A stretch of DNA of 64,000 bases from Arthrobacter sp. CAU 1506 (GCF_005047635.1 NZ_SUKC01000006.1:124001-188000), one strand, 5' to 3'. Numbered from the stretch's first letter, positions 17,470-26,755 are shown. The notes: generated from the letters alone by a model not told the origin. Program-made: numbers and translations.

Positions 17470-20178
17470 GTGCCAGCCAAGGCCCGCGAAAAAACCGGCA
17501 AGAAACTCGTCATCGTCGAGTCTCCCGCCAAGGGCAAAACCATTGCCGGATACCTCGGCGAGGGCTTTGAGGTCACAGCATCCATGGGTCACATTCGTGA
17601 TCTGCCGCAGCCCTCGGACCTGCCTGCTGAGCTGAAAAAGACGTCGGTCGGCAAGTTCGCGGTGGACATCGAGCACAATTTCGAGCCCTATTACGTAGTG
17701 TCGCCGGACAAGAAGAAGAAGGTGTCCGAGCTTAAATCGATGCTCAAGGACGCCGACGAACTTTATCTGGCAACTGACGGTGACCGCGAAGGCGAGGCCA
17801 TCGCGTGGCACCTGCTCCAAGTGCTCCAGCCCAAGGTGCCGGTGCACCGCATGACCTTCAGCGAAATCACCCGCGAAGCACTGCAGCGTGCCCTGACCGA
17901 GGTCCGCGACGTCGACACCGACCTGGTGGACGCGCAGGAAACCCGCCGGATCGTGGACCGGTTGTTCGGCTATGAGCTCTCACCGGTGCTCTGGCGCAAG
18001 GTCAAGGCAGGCCTGTCCGCGGGCCGCGTGCAGTCGGTGGCCACGCGACTGGTGGTGGAGCGCGAACGAGAGCGGATGGCTTTCCGCGCGGCTTCCTACT
18101 GGGACCTGCTCGCTACGGTGCAGCCCGAGGACGCGTCCAAGGGCTCGGCGTTCAAGGCCAAGCTGGTGTCCGTCGATGGCGGCCGGGTTGCCGTCGGCAA
18201 GGATTTCGACGATCTGGGCCGGCTGAAGGCCCGCTCAGCCGTCCATCTGGACGAGGCCGCCGCCACCGCCTTGGCGGACTCGCTGCGCAGCGCCGAGTTC
18301 TCCGTCCGGGCCGTGGAGAACAAGCCCTACACCCGTCGCCCGGCCGCTCCGTTCACCACCTCCACCCTGCAGCAGGAAGCGGCGCGCAAGCTCCGGTTCT
18401 CCGCCCGCTCCACCATGCAGGTGGCGCAGAAGCTGTACGAAAACGGCTACATCACGTATATGCGTACCGACTCGCCGGCGCTGAGCGACCAGGCTGTCAA
18501 CGCCGCCCGCCGCCAGGCCTCGGAGCTGTACGGGCCCGAGTACGTCCCGGATTCCCGCCGGATCTACCAGGGCAAGGACAAGAACGCCCAGGAAGCCCAC
18601 GAAGCCATCCGGCCCGCCGGCGATTCGTTCCGCACGCCCGGCCAGGTCCGCAGCCAGCTGTCCAACGACGAGTACCGGCTGTATGAGCTGGTCTGGAAGC
18701 GTACCGTGGCTTCGCAGATGACCGATGCCAAGGGCTCGACCTCGACGGTGCGGTTGGGCGCCATCGCCGGTGACGGCCGGGACGCGGAATTCACCGCCTC
18801 CGGCACCGTGATCACCTTCCCCGGGTTCCTGGCCGCCTATGAGGAGGGCAAGGACGCCGGTCGGGAGGAGGACGACGACGCCACTGGCGGCCGCTTGCCG
18901 AACCTCGCCAAGGGCGATGCCTTGGAAGCCCAGTCGGTCGACGCCGTCGGACACGAGACCTCGGCGCCGCCGCGCTACACCGAAGCGTCGCTGATTAAGA
19001 CGCTGGAAGACCGCGGTATCGGGCGCCCGTCCACCTACGCCGCGACTATTTCCACCATCATGGACCGCGGCTATGTCCGTACCCGCGGTTCCGCGCTGGT
19101 GCCGAGCTGGATTGCGTTCTCCGTGGTCCGGCTGCTGGAGGAACACTTCAGCGACTACGTGGATTACGACTTCACCGCCGAGCTGGAAGAGGATCTGGAC
19201 CGCATTGCCCGCGGCGAGGCCAGCCGGACCGAATGGCTCTCCGGCTTCTACTACGGGGACCGCAAGGAAACCGGCCTGAACACCGTGGTCAATGATCTGG
19301 GTGAGATCGACCCCCGCCAGATCAACTCCATCGAAATTGCAGACGGCATCACCCTGCGCGTGGGCAAATTCGGCCCCTACCTGGAACGCAACGGCAACGC
19401 CGAAGGGGAGGAGCCGCAGCGCGCCAACGTCCCCGACGATCTGGCCCCGGACGAGCTGACGGCGGAGAAAGCCGTCGAACTGATGGAAACCCAAGGTCCG
19501 GGCGAGCGCGAGCTCGGCACGGATCCGGAGACGGGCCGGACCATTGTGGCCAAGGAAGGCCGGTACGGCGCCTACGTCACCGAAGTCATCCACGAGCCGA
19601 CGGCGGAGGAACTGGCCGCGCAGCCGGTGGAGTACTACAAGAACGGCAAGCCGAAGCCGCCGAAGAAGCCCGCAAAGGTCAAGCCGCGCACCGGGTCGCT
19701 GTTCAAGTCGATGAGTGTGGACACGGTGACCCTCGAGGACGCGCTGAAGCTGCTGAGCCTGCCGCGTGTGCTCGGTACCGACGCAGAAGGCGCCGAGATC
19801 ACCGTGCAGAACGGCCGCTTCGGCCCGTACCTGAAGAAGGGGACGGATTCGCGGTCGATCGGATCGGAAGAGGAGATCTTCACGATCACGCTGGAGCAGG
19901 CGCTGGAGATCTACTCGCAGCCGAAGACCCGTGGTGGCCGTACCGCCGCCGCACCACTGGCCGAGTTCGGCGTGGACCCGGTGTCGGAGAAGAACATCGT
20001 GGTCAAGGACGGCCGCTTCGGCCCGTACATTACCGACGGCGTCACAAACATCACGGTGCCGCGTTCCACCAGCCTCGAGGACCTGACACGCGAGCGGGCC
20101 GTTGAACTGCTGGCGGAGAAACGCGCCAAGGGCCCTGCCAAGAAACCAGCCCGGCGCAAGGCCACGGCCAAGAAGTAG
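17470..20178 (+). CDS. topA: DNA topoisomerase I
   Basis: A 902-residue type IA topoisomerase that relaxes negative supercoils. The Toprim domain starts KKLVIVESPAKGKTIAGYLG, with ATDGDREGEAIAWHL as the acidic metal site. The catalytic tyrosine is Tyr330 in YITYMRTDS. The C-terminal third holds the repeated Topo_C modules typical of actinobacteria (GRFGPYL, GRYGAYV and GRFGPYI repeats) instead of zinc fingers, and the protein ends in a Lys/Arg/Ala tail (KKPARRKATAKK) that in mycobacterial and streptomycete TopA promotes processivity. The GTG start at 17470 follows TAGGAG. Essential housekeeping gene; the assignment is firm. Confidence 0.98.
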   Translation: MPAKAREKTGKKLVIVESPAKGKTIAGYLGEGFEVTASMGHIRDLPQPSDLPAELKKTSVGKFAVDIEHNFEPYYVVSPDKKKKVSELKSMLKDADELYLATDGDREGEAIAWHLLQVLQPKVPVHRMTFSEITREALQRALTEVRDVDTDLVDAQETRRIVDRLFGYELSPVLWRKVKAGLSAGRVQSVATRLVVERERERMAFRAASYWDLLATVQPEDASKGSAFKAKLVSVDGGRVAVGKDFDDLGRLKARSAVHLDEAAATALADSLRSAEFSVRAVENKPYTRRPAAPFTTSTLQQEAARKLRFSARSTMQVAQKLYENGYITYMRTDSPALSDQAVNAARRQASELYGPEYVPDSRRIYQGKDKNAQEAHEAIRPAGDSFRTPGQVRSQLSNDEYRLYELVWKRTVASQMTDAKGSTSTVRLGAIAGDGRDAEFTASGTVITFPGFLAAYEEGKDAGREEDDDATGGRLPNLAKGDALEAQSVDAVGHETSAPPRYTEASLIKTLEDRGIGRPSTYAATISTIMDRGYVRTRGSALVPSWIAFSVVRLLEEHFSDYVDYDFTAELEEDLDRIARGEASRTEWLSGFYYGDRKETGLNTVVNDLGEIDPRQINSIEIADGITLRVGKFGPYLERNGNAEGEEPQRANVPDDLAPDELTAEKAVELMETQGPGERELGTDPETGRTIVAKEGRYGAYVTEVIHEPTAEELAAQPVEYYKNGKPKPPKKPAKVKPRTGSLFKSMSVDTVTLEDALKLLSLPRVLGTDAEGAEITVQNGRFGPYLKKGTDSRSIGSEEEIFTITLEQALEIYSQPKTRGGRTAAAPLAEFGVDPVSEKNIVVKDGRFGPYITDGVTNITVPRSTSLEDLTRERAVELLAEKRAKGPAKKPARRKATAKK

Positions 20179-20263
20179 CTCACCCGCTCCGGCAGCCTGG
20201 GCAGTTGCTGCCGGGGCCGGGTCCGGTTGCGGTGCCGGGGCGGCGGCGCTGCATAATATGAGA

Positions 20264-21295
20264 ATGCGTTTGGGCGTCCTCGACATCGGTTCCAACACTG
20301 TGCATTTGCTGTTGGTGGATGCCCACCCCGGTGCCCGTCCGGTGCCGTTCGCGTCGCACAAGCGGCCGTTGTCGCTGGTGGCCTACCTGGACGCCGATGG
20401 CAACATCACGGAGGAAGGCCAGCAGGAACTCATCGGTTTCGTGCGCGAGGCCTGGCGCTTCGCCGGGCAGCACCGCGCCGAAGACATGCTGGCCTTCTGT
20501 ACATCCGCCATCCGCGAGGCCGGCAACGGCCGGGCCGTGCTGGACCGGGTCAAGGCGGAGGCCAACGTCACGCTGCAGGAGCTGACCGGCCCGGAAGAGG
20601 CCGGCATGACCCTAGTGGCAGTCCGTCGCTGGTACGGCTGGGGATCGGGCACCGTCCTGGATCTGGACATCGGCGGCGGCTCATTCGAAATGGCGATGGG
20701 GCATGACGAACAGCCGGACCTGGCTGTCTCGGTGCCGCTGGGCGCCGGCCGGCTGACCAGGCAATGGCTGCCCGAGGACCCGCCGACCGTGAAAAGCATC
20801 AAGGAACTGCACGGCTACATCCGTGACACCCTGGCTCCCGCCGTGGCGGAGTTCGCCGCCTTGGGCCGGCCGGACATGGTGGTGGGAACGTCCAAGACGT
20901 TCCGCTCGCTGGCCCGGATTGCCGGAGCCGCTCCCTCGGCGGCCGGCCCCTACGTGCGGCGCGAATTGCACCGGACCGACTTGTCCCTGTGGGCCCGACG
21001 GCTGGCGGCCATGCCGGTCAACGACCGCGTGAATCTGCCGGGGGTTTCGGTGGTGCGGGCGCCGCAGGTGCTGGCGGGCGCGATGGTTGCCGAAGCAGCG
21101 ATGGAAATGTTCCGGATCGAGACGCTGCAGATCTGCCCGTGGGCGCTGCGCGAAGGCCTGATCCTCAAACGCTTCGACCACCTGCTTTACGACAGCGATG
21201 CGCCGGTTAGCCCGGTGGGCACCATGCTGGTGCAGAAGGCGGTGGAGCCGGCCCCCGCCGTCGAAATAGTGGGAAGCTCGCAGCGCGGCAATTGA
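20264..21295 (+). CDS. Ppx/GppA-family phosphatase (exopolyphosphatase/pppGpp phosphohydrolase-like)
   Basis: A 343-residue member of the ASKHA-fold Ppx/GppA family. The phosphate-1 loop is VLDIGSNTVHLLLVD at the N-terminus, and the phosphate-2 region is VLDLDIGGGSFEMAMG near residue 140. Such proteins hydrolyse polyphosphate ends or pppGpp; the short actinobacterial forms lack the C-terminal HD domain and several are exopolyphosphatases. I take ATG 20264 because CATAAT lies six bases upstream; ATG 20258 is in frame too. Upstream in-frame sequence overlaps topA and is not coding. The TIGR-like Rv0496 and Rv1026 families cannot be separated by eye. Confidence 0.9.
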   Translation: MRLGVLDIGSNTVHLLLVDAHPGARPVPFASHKRPLSLVAYLDADGNITEEGQQELIGFVREAWRFAGQHRAEDMLAFCTSAIREAGNGRAVLDRVKAEANVTLQELTGPEEAGMTLVAVRRWYGWGSGTVLDLDIGGGSFEMAMGHDEQPDLAVSVPLGAGRLTRQWLPEDPPTVKSIKELHGYIRDTLAPAVAEFAALGRPDMVVGTSKTFRSLARIAGAAPSAAGPYVRRELHRTDLSLWARRLAAMPVNDRVNLPGVSVVRAPQVLAGAMVAEAAMEMFRIETLQICPWALREGLILKRFDHLLYDSDAPVSPVGTMLVQKAVEPAPAVEIVGSSQRGN

Positions 21296-21441
21296 CTGGC
21301 TCCGCAGTTGGTGGACGCGCGTTGACGTCGGACGGCTCTGCGTTCATCGGTCGAACTTCACGGGTCGAAAGAGGGCGACGGGTTGAGGATATTGCTGCTC
21401 GTGCTGGAGCTCAGCGCTCGACATTACGGAGCTTAAAAGGC

Positions 21442-21547
21442 GGTGCCGGCGAACATTGCGGTCGGTTGGGGGAGTCAACCGCTGTTCGCCGGCACCCGGA
21501 CCGGACCAGCAGATCCGGTCCATCATCACTCGCACCTTGATGAGGTG
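21442..21547 (+). ncRNA. Cluster of three hairpins in the ppx-proC gap; possible structured RNA or terminator
   Basis: The 389-base gap 21296-21684 holds no convincing gene but is strongly structured. Hairpin 1: GGTGCCGGCGAACA (21442-21455) and its exact complement at 21483-21496, with an inner CGGTTG/CAACCG stem and a GGGGAGT loop. Hairpin 2: GGACCGGA/TCCGGTCC (21498-21521). Hairpin 3: CACCT/AGGTG (21533-21547). No clear U-run follows, so a plain terminator is unlikely to explain all three. It could be a 3' UTR, a small RNA or a proC leader. The strand is assumed. Confidence 0.45.
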
Positions 21548-21684
21548 ATATAGACACTAGAGGGCGAAGTTGGGATAACCCCCTTAAGAACCTGAAAAGC
21601 AGCTGTGAGTTGTTTTTGCTGCCGTCCCGCTACCCGCCGTCGGGGTCCAGCGCGCTGCGCGCCCGGGCAGGCCCGCGTGATTCA

Positions 21685-22554
21685 ATGGCAGACATGACTG
21701 CTGAAGCCACTGGAACGTCACCCACCCGCCGCACCGTCTTCCTGGGCTGTGGCTCCATGAGCGAGGCCATCCTTGTGGGCCTGCTGTCCGCCGGAACACC
21801 AGCGGGCAATGTGACGGCAACGGTGCGCCGCAGCGAGCGTGCCGAGGAGCTGCGTCGGCGCTACCCGGGTCTGACGGTGCTGGCCGAGAATGACGACGCC
21901 GGTGCCAACGCTGCCGCCGTGCAGGGCGCCGACGTTGCGGTGCTGGGGGTCAAACCGGTGGGCATTGCCGACATGTGCCGCAGCATCGCCCCGGCGCTGG
22001 ATCCGACGACGGTGGTGGTCTCTGTGGCGGCGGCGGTCACCATCGATACGATGGAAGCGGCGCTGCCGGAAGGCCAGCCGCTGGTGCGCAGCATGCCCAA
22101 TACGCCGCTTAAGGTCCGCCGCGGGGCCGTCGGTATCTCGGCGGGCAGCCAGGTGACCGATTCCCAGTTGAACGCCGCCCGTGAGGTGTTCGCCGGAGCC
22201 GGCACCGTCGTCGTCGTCCCGGAGGACCAGTTGGACGCGGTGTCCGCGGTCAGCGGTTCGGGTCCCGCCTACGCGTTCTATCTGGCCGAAGCGATGGCTG
22301 CTGCCGGGGTGGAGCTGGGGCTGGACCCAAAGCTGTCCATGACGCTGGCCCGCGAAACGGTGGCCGGGGCCGGCATCATGCTTTCCGAGCAGGACGCTGA
22401 CCCGGCGGTGCTGCGCCGCAATGTCACCAGCCCCAATGGCACCACGGAGCGGGCCATCGCCGCTTTCGATGAGGCCGGGCTGCCGAAAATCATTGCGCGC
22501 GGCGCAGCGGCCGCCGCGGAACGGGCGGCCGAACTGTCCCGCGAGCTCGCCTGA
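21685..22554 (+). CDS. proC: Pyrroline-5-carboxylate reductase
   Basis: A 289-residue enzyme that reduces pyrroline-5-carboxylate to proline with NAD(P)H, the last step of proline synthesis. The N-terminal Rossmann fold starts TVFLGCGSMSEAILVGLL, with VAVLGVKPVGIADM and the VRSMPNTP motif; the dimerisation domain contains the family signature VSAVSGSGPAYAFYLAEAM and ends NVTSPNGTTERAI. ATG 21685 is taken as start; ATG 21694 is also possible. It follows the structured gap and converges with trkA. In mycobacteria proC adjoins the HTH/bS22 pair that here lies 9 kb downstream. Confidence 0.96.
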   Translation: MADMTAEATGTSPTRRTVFLGCGSMSEAILVGLLSAGTPAGNVTATVRRSERAEELRRRYPGLTVLAENDDAGANAAAVQGADVAVLGVKPVGIADMCRSIAPALDPTTVVVSVAAAVTIDTMEAALPEGQPLVRSMPNTPLKVRRGAVGISAGSQVTDSQLNAAREVFAGAGTVVVVPEDQLDAVSAVSGSGPAYAFYLAEAMAAAGVELGLDPKLSMTLARETVAGAGIMLSEQDADPAVLRRNVTSPNGTTERAIAAFDEAGLPKIIARGAAAAAERAAELSRELA

Positions 22555-22667
22555 GCTGCTCGTCCAGCGGGCGGCAGCAGCGGCGCAACCGGATTGCGCG
22601 CCCGGCTCGGGGATGAGTCAGTGCCGCGTCAGGGCCAAGCCCGGATCAGGGCTGCTTCAGGGGCGCG

Positions 22668-23354
22668 TCAGGGCCGCGCGGCGAAGCGTTCCAGCAGGTC
22701 TACGTGGCCGGAGACAATCAGCATGTCCCGGCTGGACACCTTGGTTTCCGGACGTGCGTAGGTGAAGTCTTCGCCGGGGGATTTCACCCCCACCACGGTG
22801 ACGCCGTACTTGGAGCGCACCTGTGACTCGCCCAGGGTGAAGCCCTGCGTTTCCTTCGGCGGGTACATCTTCACAATGGCGAATCCATCGTCGAACTCGA
22901 TGAAGTCCAGCATGCGGCCGCCCACCAGGTGGGCGGCGCGCCGGCCGGCGTCTGCCTCGGGGTAGATCACGTGGTTGGCGCCGATGCGGGAGAGGATCTT
23001 GCCGTGCGAGGGCGTGATGGCCTTGACCCAAAGGTGTTCGATGCCCAGATCCACCAGATTAACGGTGATCAGCACCGAGGACTCGATCGACGTGCCGACC
23101 CCGACAACTGCCGCGCTAAACTCTTGGGCACCCAGCTGGCGCAGTGCGTCGATGTTGGTGGCGTCCGCCTCCACCACATGGGTCAGTTGGCCCGACCACT
23201 TCTGCACCAGCGCCGGATCCCGTTCGATCGCCAGTACCTCGCGGCCCTGCCGGACCAGCTGTTCAGCGGTGGAGGCGCCAAACCGGCCCAAGCCGACGAC
23301 CAACACGGGCGCATTGTGGGCGGGGCGTTTGTTTGATGCGGACTTGTCAGCCAA
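22668..23354 (-). CDS. trkA: TrkA/KtrA-type regulatory subunit of potassium transporter
   Basis: A 228-residue cytoplasmic regulator with an RCK_N Rossmann domain (APVLVVGLGRFGASTAEQL, acidic strand-2 residue in VLAIERD) and an RCK_C domain (GESQVRSKYGVTVVGVKSPG). It gates the TrkH/KtrB channel according to nucleotide binding. No ATG is available near the true N-terminus: the start is TTG 23354, eight bases inside the trkH end, with AGAGAGG seven bases before it. This overlap implies translational coupling of the two subunits. It converges with proC. Confidence 0.93.
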   Translation of the reverse strand: MADKSASNKRPAHNAPVLVVGLGRFGASTAEQLVRQGREVLAIERDPALVQKWSGQLTHVVEADATNIDALRQLGAQEFSAAVVGVGTSIESSVLITVNLVDLGIEHLWVKAITPSHGKILSRIGANHVIYPEADAGRRAAHLVGGRMLDFIEFDDGFAIVKMYPPKETQGFTLGESQVRSKYGVTVVGVKSPGEDFTYARPETKVSSRDMLIVSGHVDLLERFAARP

Positions 23355-24759
23355 TGATCGGCCTCTCTTCTGGGTAGTGGAACAACTGGCGCCGTTCGCG
23401 CAGCGCCAACGCGGCGGCAAGGGTGATGGTCCCGACACGGCCCGCGAACATCAGCGCGCACAGCACGTATTTGCCCTCGGGGGGCAGCTCGGCGCTGAGG
23501 CCTGTGCTCAAGCCGCAGGTGGCGAACGCGGAGATGACTTCGAACAGCACCCGGTCCAGGGTCGCGCCGGTGAGGGCCAAGAGTATCCCGGACGCGACGG
23601 CCACAAAGGTGGCGCCCATGACGATCACCGAGATGGCCACCCGCATGGCGCCCTCCGGAATGGCCCGGCCGTGGATCTTCACGTCGCGGTCGCCGCGGGC
23701 TTCGGCGACGATGGCCAGGAACACGATGGCGATGGTCGTGACCTTGATGCCGCCGGCCGTCGATGCGGAACCGCCCCCGGCGAACATCAGGGCGTCGGTG
23801 AACAGCATGGTGGTGGGCTCCAGGTTGTTCATGTCCACCAGATTGAAGCCGAGCGAGCGGGTCATGACGGAGGCGAAGGCGGCGTGAAGGGTCTTGTCCC
23901 AACCGGTCATCCCGCCGATCGTCTCCGGATTGTTCCACTCCATGGCCCCCCATACGAGGGCGCCGACCACCAGCAGGATCACCGACACCTCGACGGTGAG
24001 CTTGGTGTGCAGGTTCCATTTGCTGAACCGCCAGCCGCGCTCCAGCAACACCATCACCACCGGGAAGCCGAGGCTGCCCAAGAAGCCTCCGACCATCAGC
24101 GGAATCAGGATCCACTCGTCGGTTTCGTAGGGAACCAGCCCGTCGGTGTGCGGGGTGAAACCGGCATTGTTGAAGGACGAAATGGAGTAGAAGATGCCGT
24201 GCCAGACGGCCTGGGGAAAGGATTCGCCAAGCATCAGGAAGCGGGGGAAAAGCACCAGCGCCAGGATCACTTCGATAATGACCGAGGTGGTGATCACGAT
24301 CCGCAGCAGGGTGCCGACTTCGCCGAGGCGCCCGGCGTTGCTCATGGCCGATTGGGCAATCAGCTTGCCACGGACACCCAGTCGCTTGCTCACCATGAGC
24401 GCCAACAACGAGGCCAGCGTCAGCGTGCCCAAGCCGCCGATGAAAATGGCCAGCAGGATGACGGCTTGGCCCAGGAACGTCCAATGGATGGCCGTGGAAA
24501 CCACGGTCAGCCCCGTGACGCAGACCGCGGAGACCGCGGTGAAGAAAGCGTCATACAGCGGGGTGATTTGCCCGTCCCGGGCGGCCGCGGGCAGGGACAG
24601 CAGCCCGGTGAACACCAGGATCACCGCCACGTAGACGATCAGGGCCAGCCGCGCAGGCGAGCTGTTGGCGACGCTGTCCACGAAGTCGCGGAGCGTGCGC
24701 AAGAGCCAGAATCGTCCGTGGTCCTGCTCGGCCAGCCACGACGGCTGCTGTCTGGTCAT
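23347..24759 (-). CDS. trkH: TrkH/KtrB-type potassium transporter membrane subunit
   Basis: A 470-residue membrane protein of the Trk/Ktr/HKT superfamily. Four membrane-pore-membrane repeats can be followed, with filter loops CVTGL, FNNAGF, TRSLGFN and TCGLS, each keeping the conserved glycine that permits potassium selectivity. The N-terminus is cytoplasmic (EQDHGRFWLLRTLRDF), and the protein ends in a short cytoplasmic tail (ERRQLFHYPEERP). It should import potassium at the plasma membrane under control of the overlapping trkA product. The ATG at 24759 diverges from acuC with about 120 bases between. Confidence 0.95.
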   Translation of the reverse strand: MTRQQPSWLAEQDHGRFWLLRTLRDFVDSVANSSPARLALIVYVAVILVFTGLLSLPAAARDGQITPLYDAFFTAVSAVCVTGLTVVSTAIHWTFLGQAVILLAIFIGGLGTLTLASLLALMVSKRLGVRGKLIAQSAMSNAGRLGEVGTLLRIVITTSVIIEVILALVLFPRFLMLGESFPQAVWHGIFYSISSFNNAGFTPHTDGLVPYETDEWILIPLMVGGFLGSLGFPVVMVLLERGWRFSKWNLHTKLTVEVSVILLVVGALVWGAMEWNNPETIGGMTGWDKTLHAAFASVMTRSLGFNLVDMNNLEPTTMLFTDALMFAGGGSASTAGGIKVTTIAIVFLAIVAEARGDRDVKIHGRAIPEGAMRVAISVIVMGATFVAVASGILLALTGATLDRVLFEVISAFATCGLSTGLSAELPPEGKYVLCALMFAGRVGTITLAAALALRERRQLFHYPEERPIIG

Positions 24760-24881
24760 CCCGATCGCTTCTGTCCGGCTCCGAATCGCTGATTTGTTCC
24801 TTGCAGTAGTAAATCATCAATTACCCGTGCGGGCGCCGGACGAATGCGTGCCGGAGAGCGGTTTCGCGTAGCCTGTCTGTG

Positions 24882-26084
24882 ATGTCAGCTACCCCAGTTC
24901 CCCCGGTTCCCACTTTGGCGGTGTGGAGCGACTCCCTCTTGGCCTACAATTTCGGCGCTCACCACCCCATGTCCCCGATCCGGTTGGAGCTGACCGCGCG
25001 GTTGGCCGACGAGTACGCCATCTTCCACCGGCCGAATGTCACTTTGGCCGCGGCGGAGAGTGCCGGGGACGCCGAGTTGGAAACGGTCCACGATCCGGCC
25101 TACGTCGCAGCGGTGAAGGCGGTCAGCGACGACCCGACGGCGGTGGATGAAGCGCGCGGACTCGGCACCGAAGACGATCCGGTGTTCGCCGGTATGCATG
25201 CCGCCAGCGCCCGGATTGCTGGCGCCTCGCTCCAGTCGGCGTCCGCCATTCTGGACGGGTCGGCGCTGCATGCGGTCAATTTTGCCGGCGGCATGCACCA
25301 CGCGGCGCGAGGCAAGGCGAGCGGCTTCTGCATCTACAACGACTGCGCGCTGGCCATCCAACGCTTGCTGGACGGCGGCGTGCAACGTGTTGCCTATGTG
25401 GACGTTGATGCCCACCACGGCGATGGCGTGCAGTCGATTTTCTACGACGACCCGCGGGTGCTGACCATCTCCCTGCATGAGACCGGCACCCACCTGTTTC
25501 CCGGAACGGGTTTCGCCAACGAAAGCGGTGGCCCGGAGGCGCTGGGCAGTTCGGTCAACGTAGCCCTTCCGCCCCGGAGCGGTGATGCAGCCTTCCTGCG
25601 CGCCTTCCACGCGGTGGTCCCGCAACTGGTCAGGGCCTTTGCGCCCGAAGTAATCGTCAGCCAGCATGGCTGCGACAACCACGCCCGCGACATGCTGAGC
25701 AGCCTGCGCCTGAGCATTGACGCGCAACGGCAGATGATGCTGGACATGGCCGATCTTGCCCGCGAGGTCGCGGGCGACCGGTGGATCGCCACCGGCGGCG
25801 GCGGCTACGACGTCTTCAACGTGGTCCCTCGGTCCTGGACCCACATGCTGGCCATTGTTTCCGGCCGGCCCATCCCGTTGCACAGCGAGGTGCCGCAGTC
25901 CTGGCACGAGTACGTGGAGGTCCGGTACGGTCAGCAGGCTCCGCTGTACATGGGCGACGACGCCGACCTCTGGTGGCGTTCCTGGGAAGTCGGTTATGAC
26001 CCGAACGACAGCGTGGACCGCACCGTGATGGCTACCCGCAAGGAAATCTTCCCGTACCACGGCCTGGATCCGTGGTTCGACTGA
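24882..26084 (+). CDS. acuC: AcuC-like class II/I histone deacetylase-fold amidohydrolase
   Basis: A 400-residue zinc deacetylase-fold protein. The motifs are FGAHHPMSP near the start, GGMHHAARGKASGFCIYND with tandem active-site histidines, and DVDAHHGDGVQ, which supplies the metal ligands Asp and His; SLHETGTHLFPGTG and SQHGCDNHARD follow, and GGGGYD supplies the catalytic tyrosine. In Bacillus AcuC deacetylates acetyl-CoA synthetase lysine, switching it on. Acetyl-CoA synthetase is not in this window. I prefer ATG 24882 over GTG 24879 because TAGCCT lies seven bases before it. The gene stands alone. Confidence 0.93.
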   Translation: MSATPVPPVPTLAVWSDSLLAYNFGAHHPMSPIRLELTARLADEYAIFHRPNVTLAAAESAGDAELETVHDPAYVAAVKAVSDDPTAVDEARGLGTEDDPVFAGMHAASARIAGASLQSASAILDGSALHAVNFAGGMHHAARGKASGFCIYNDCALAIQRLLDGGVQRVAYVDVDAHHGDGVQSIFYDDPRVLTISLHETGTHLFPGTGFANESGGPEALGSSVNVALPPRSGDAAFLRAFHAVVPQLVRAFAPEVIVSQHGCDNHARDMLSSLRLSIDAQRQMMLDMADLAREVAGDRWIATGGGGYDVFNVVPRSWTHMLAIVSGRPIPLHSEVPQSWHEYVEVRYGQQAPLYMGDDADLWWRSWEVGYDPNDSVDRTVMATRKEIFPYHGLDPWFD

Positions 26085-26205
26085 GCCGTCCGCTCCCGTC
26101 CCCGGGTGGTGTTCCGGCAGCCATGGTGTAACGATTTCGCTGCCTGCGGTTTCCGAATGGCCGCCGGGGGTGCCCGGCGAGCATATATGCGATTAGGGTA
26201 ATGGA

Positions 26206-26679
26206 ATGGCCATCGATGACGTCTTTGCAGTGATTGCCGAAGGTACGCGCCGGGACATACTCGGTTCGCTTCGCGACGGGGATAAGGCGGTCGGCGAGCT
26301 GGTCGAAGAACTCGAAGTCAGCCAGCCGACCGTCTCCAAGCACCTGAAGGTGCTGCGCGAGGCAGGCTTGGTGTCCATGCGCGCCCAGGGGCAGAAGCGG
26401 TACTACTCGCTGCGGACCGGGCCGCTGCAGGATGTGGCCGAATGGATTGTCGGCTTCGGTGTCGAAGTGCTGCCCGCGGCCGAGCCGGTGGCACCGGTGG
26501 TGGCGGCCGCCGTCGTTGCTCCCCAAGAGCCGGGACATGCGGTCTCCGGGCGCAGCCTGGAGGTTCCGGTGCCGGCCAACCTCAGCCGGTCGCTGGGGCA
26601 GGCTGCGAACAAGGCAACCACCAAGGCTGCCGACCTCTTTGCACATCTGCCCAAACTGCCGCGTCGCCGCCGCGGGTAA
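26206..26679 (+). CDS. ArsR-family winged-helix regulator
   Basis: A 157-residue regulator. The N-terminal 85 residues form an ArsR winged helix (EGTRRDILGSLRDGDKAVGEL, recognition helix SQPTVSKHLKVLREAGLV, wing RAQGQKRYYSL). A hydrophobic Ala/Val/Pro-rich linker follows (VLPAAEPVAPVVAAAVVAP), then a Lys/Arg-rich end LPKLPRRRRG. No metal-binding Cys-x-Val-Cys motif is present. The basic tail suggests an added DNA or nucleoid contact, which is inference. ATG 26206 has TAGGGT six bases before it, a leaderless start. The gene end is tandemly triplicated (see repeat). Confidence 0.88.
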   Translation: MAIDDVFAVIAEGTRRDILGSLRDGDKAVGELVEELEVSQPTVSKHLKVLREAGLVSMRAQGQKRYYSLRTGPLQDVAEWIVGFGVEVLPAAEPVAPVVAAAVVAPQEPGHAVSGRSLEVPVPANLSRSLGQAANKATTKAADLFAHLPKLPRRRRG

Positions 26680-26755
26680 GCGCGACAAACTGCCGCGCCG
26701 GCGCCGCGGGTGAGCGCGACGAGCTGCCGGGCCGGCGCCGCGGCTGAACGCCCGC
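26654..26755 (+). repeat. Three tandem 34-bp copies of the 3' end of the ArsR gene
   Basis: Units at 26654-26687, 26688-26721 and 26722-26755 start AACTGCC or AGCTGCC and include GCCGCGG[GC]T. The unit is 34 bases, not a multiple of three, yet each copy contains a stop in its own frame (TAA 26677, TGA 26711, TGA 26745). So all three reading frames end in LP[RG]RRRG. Beyond it the gap to gdhA (26756-27051) shows no assured gene. Confidence 0.9.

Noticed and set aside
18235-20361. 708-codon leftward frame opposite topA
   Set aside because: Antisense shadow of topA, with no recognisable motif.
21442-21496. 6C small RNA candidate on the reverse strand
   Set aside because: Only one C-rich loop; the two-hairpin six-C structure is missing.
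21292-21540. 82-codon ORF in the ppx-proC gap
   Set aside because: No ribosome site, no motif, and it spans the hairpin cluster.
22975-24792. 605-codon rightward frame opposite trkA/trkH
   Set aside because: Overlaps two genes with clear motifs; composition is typical of a high-GC shadow frame.
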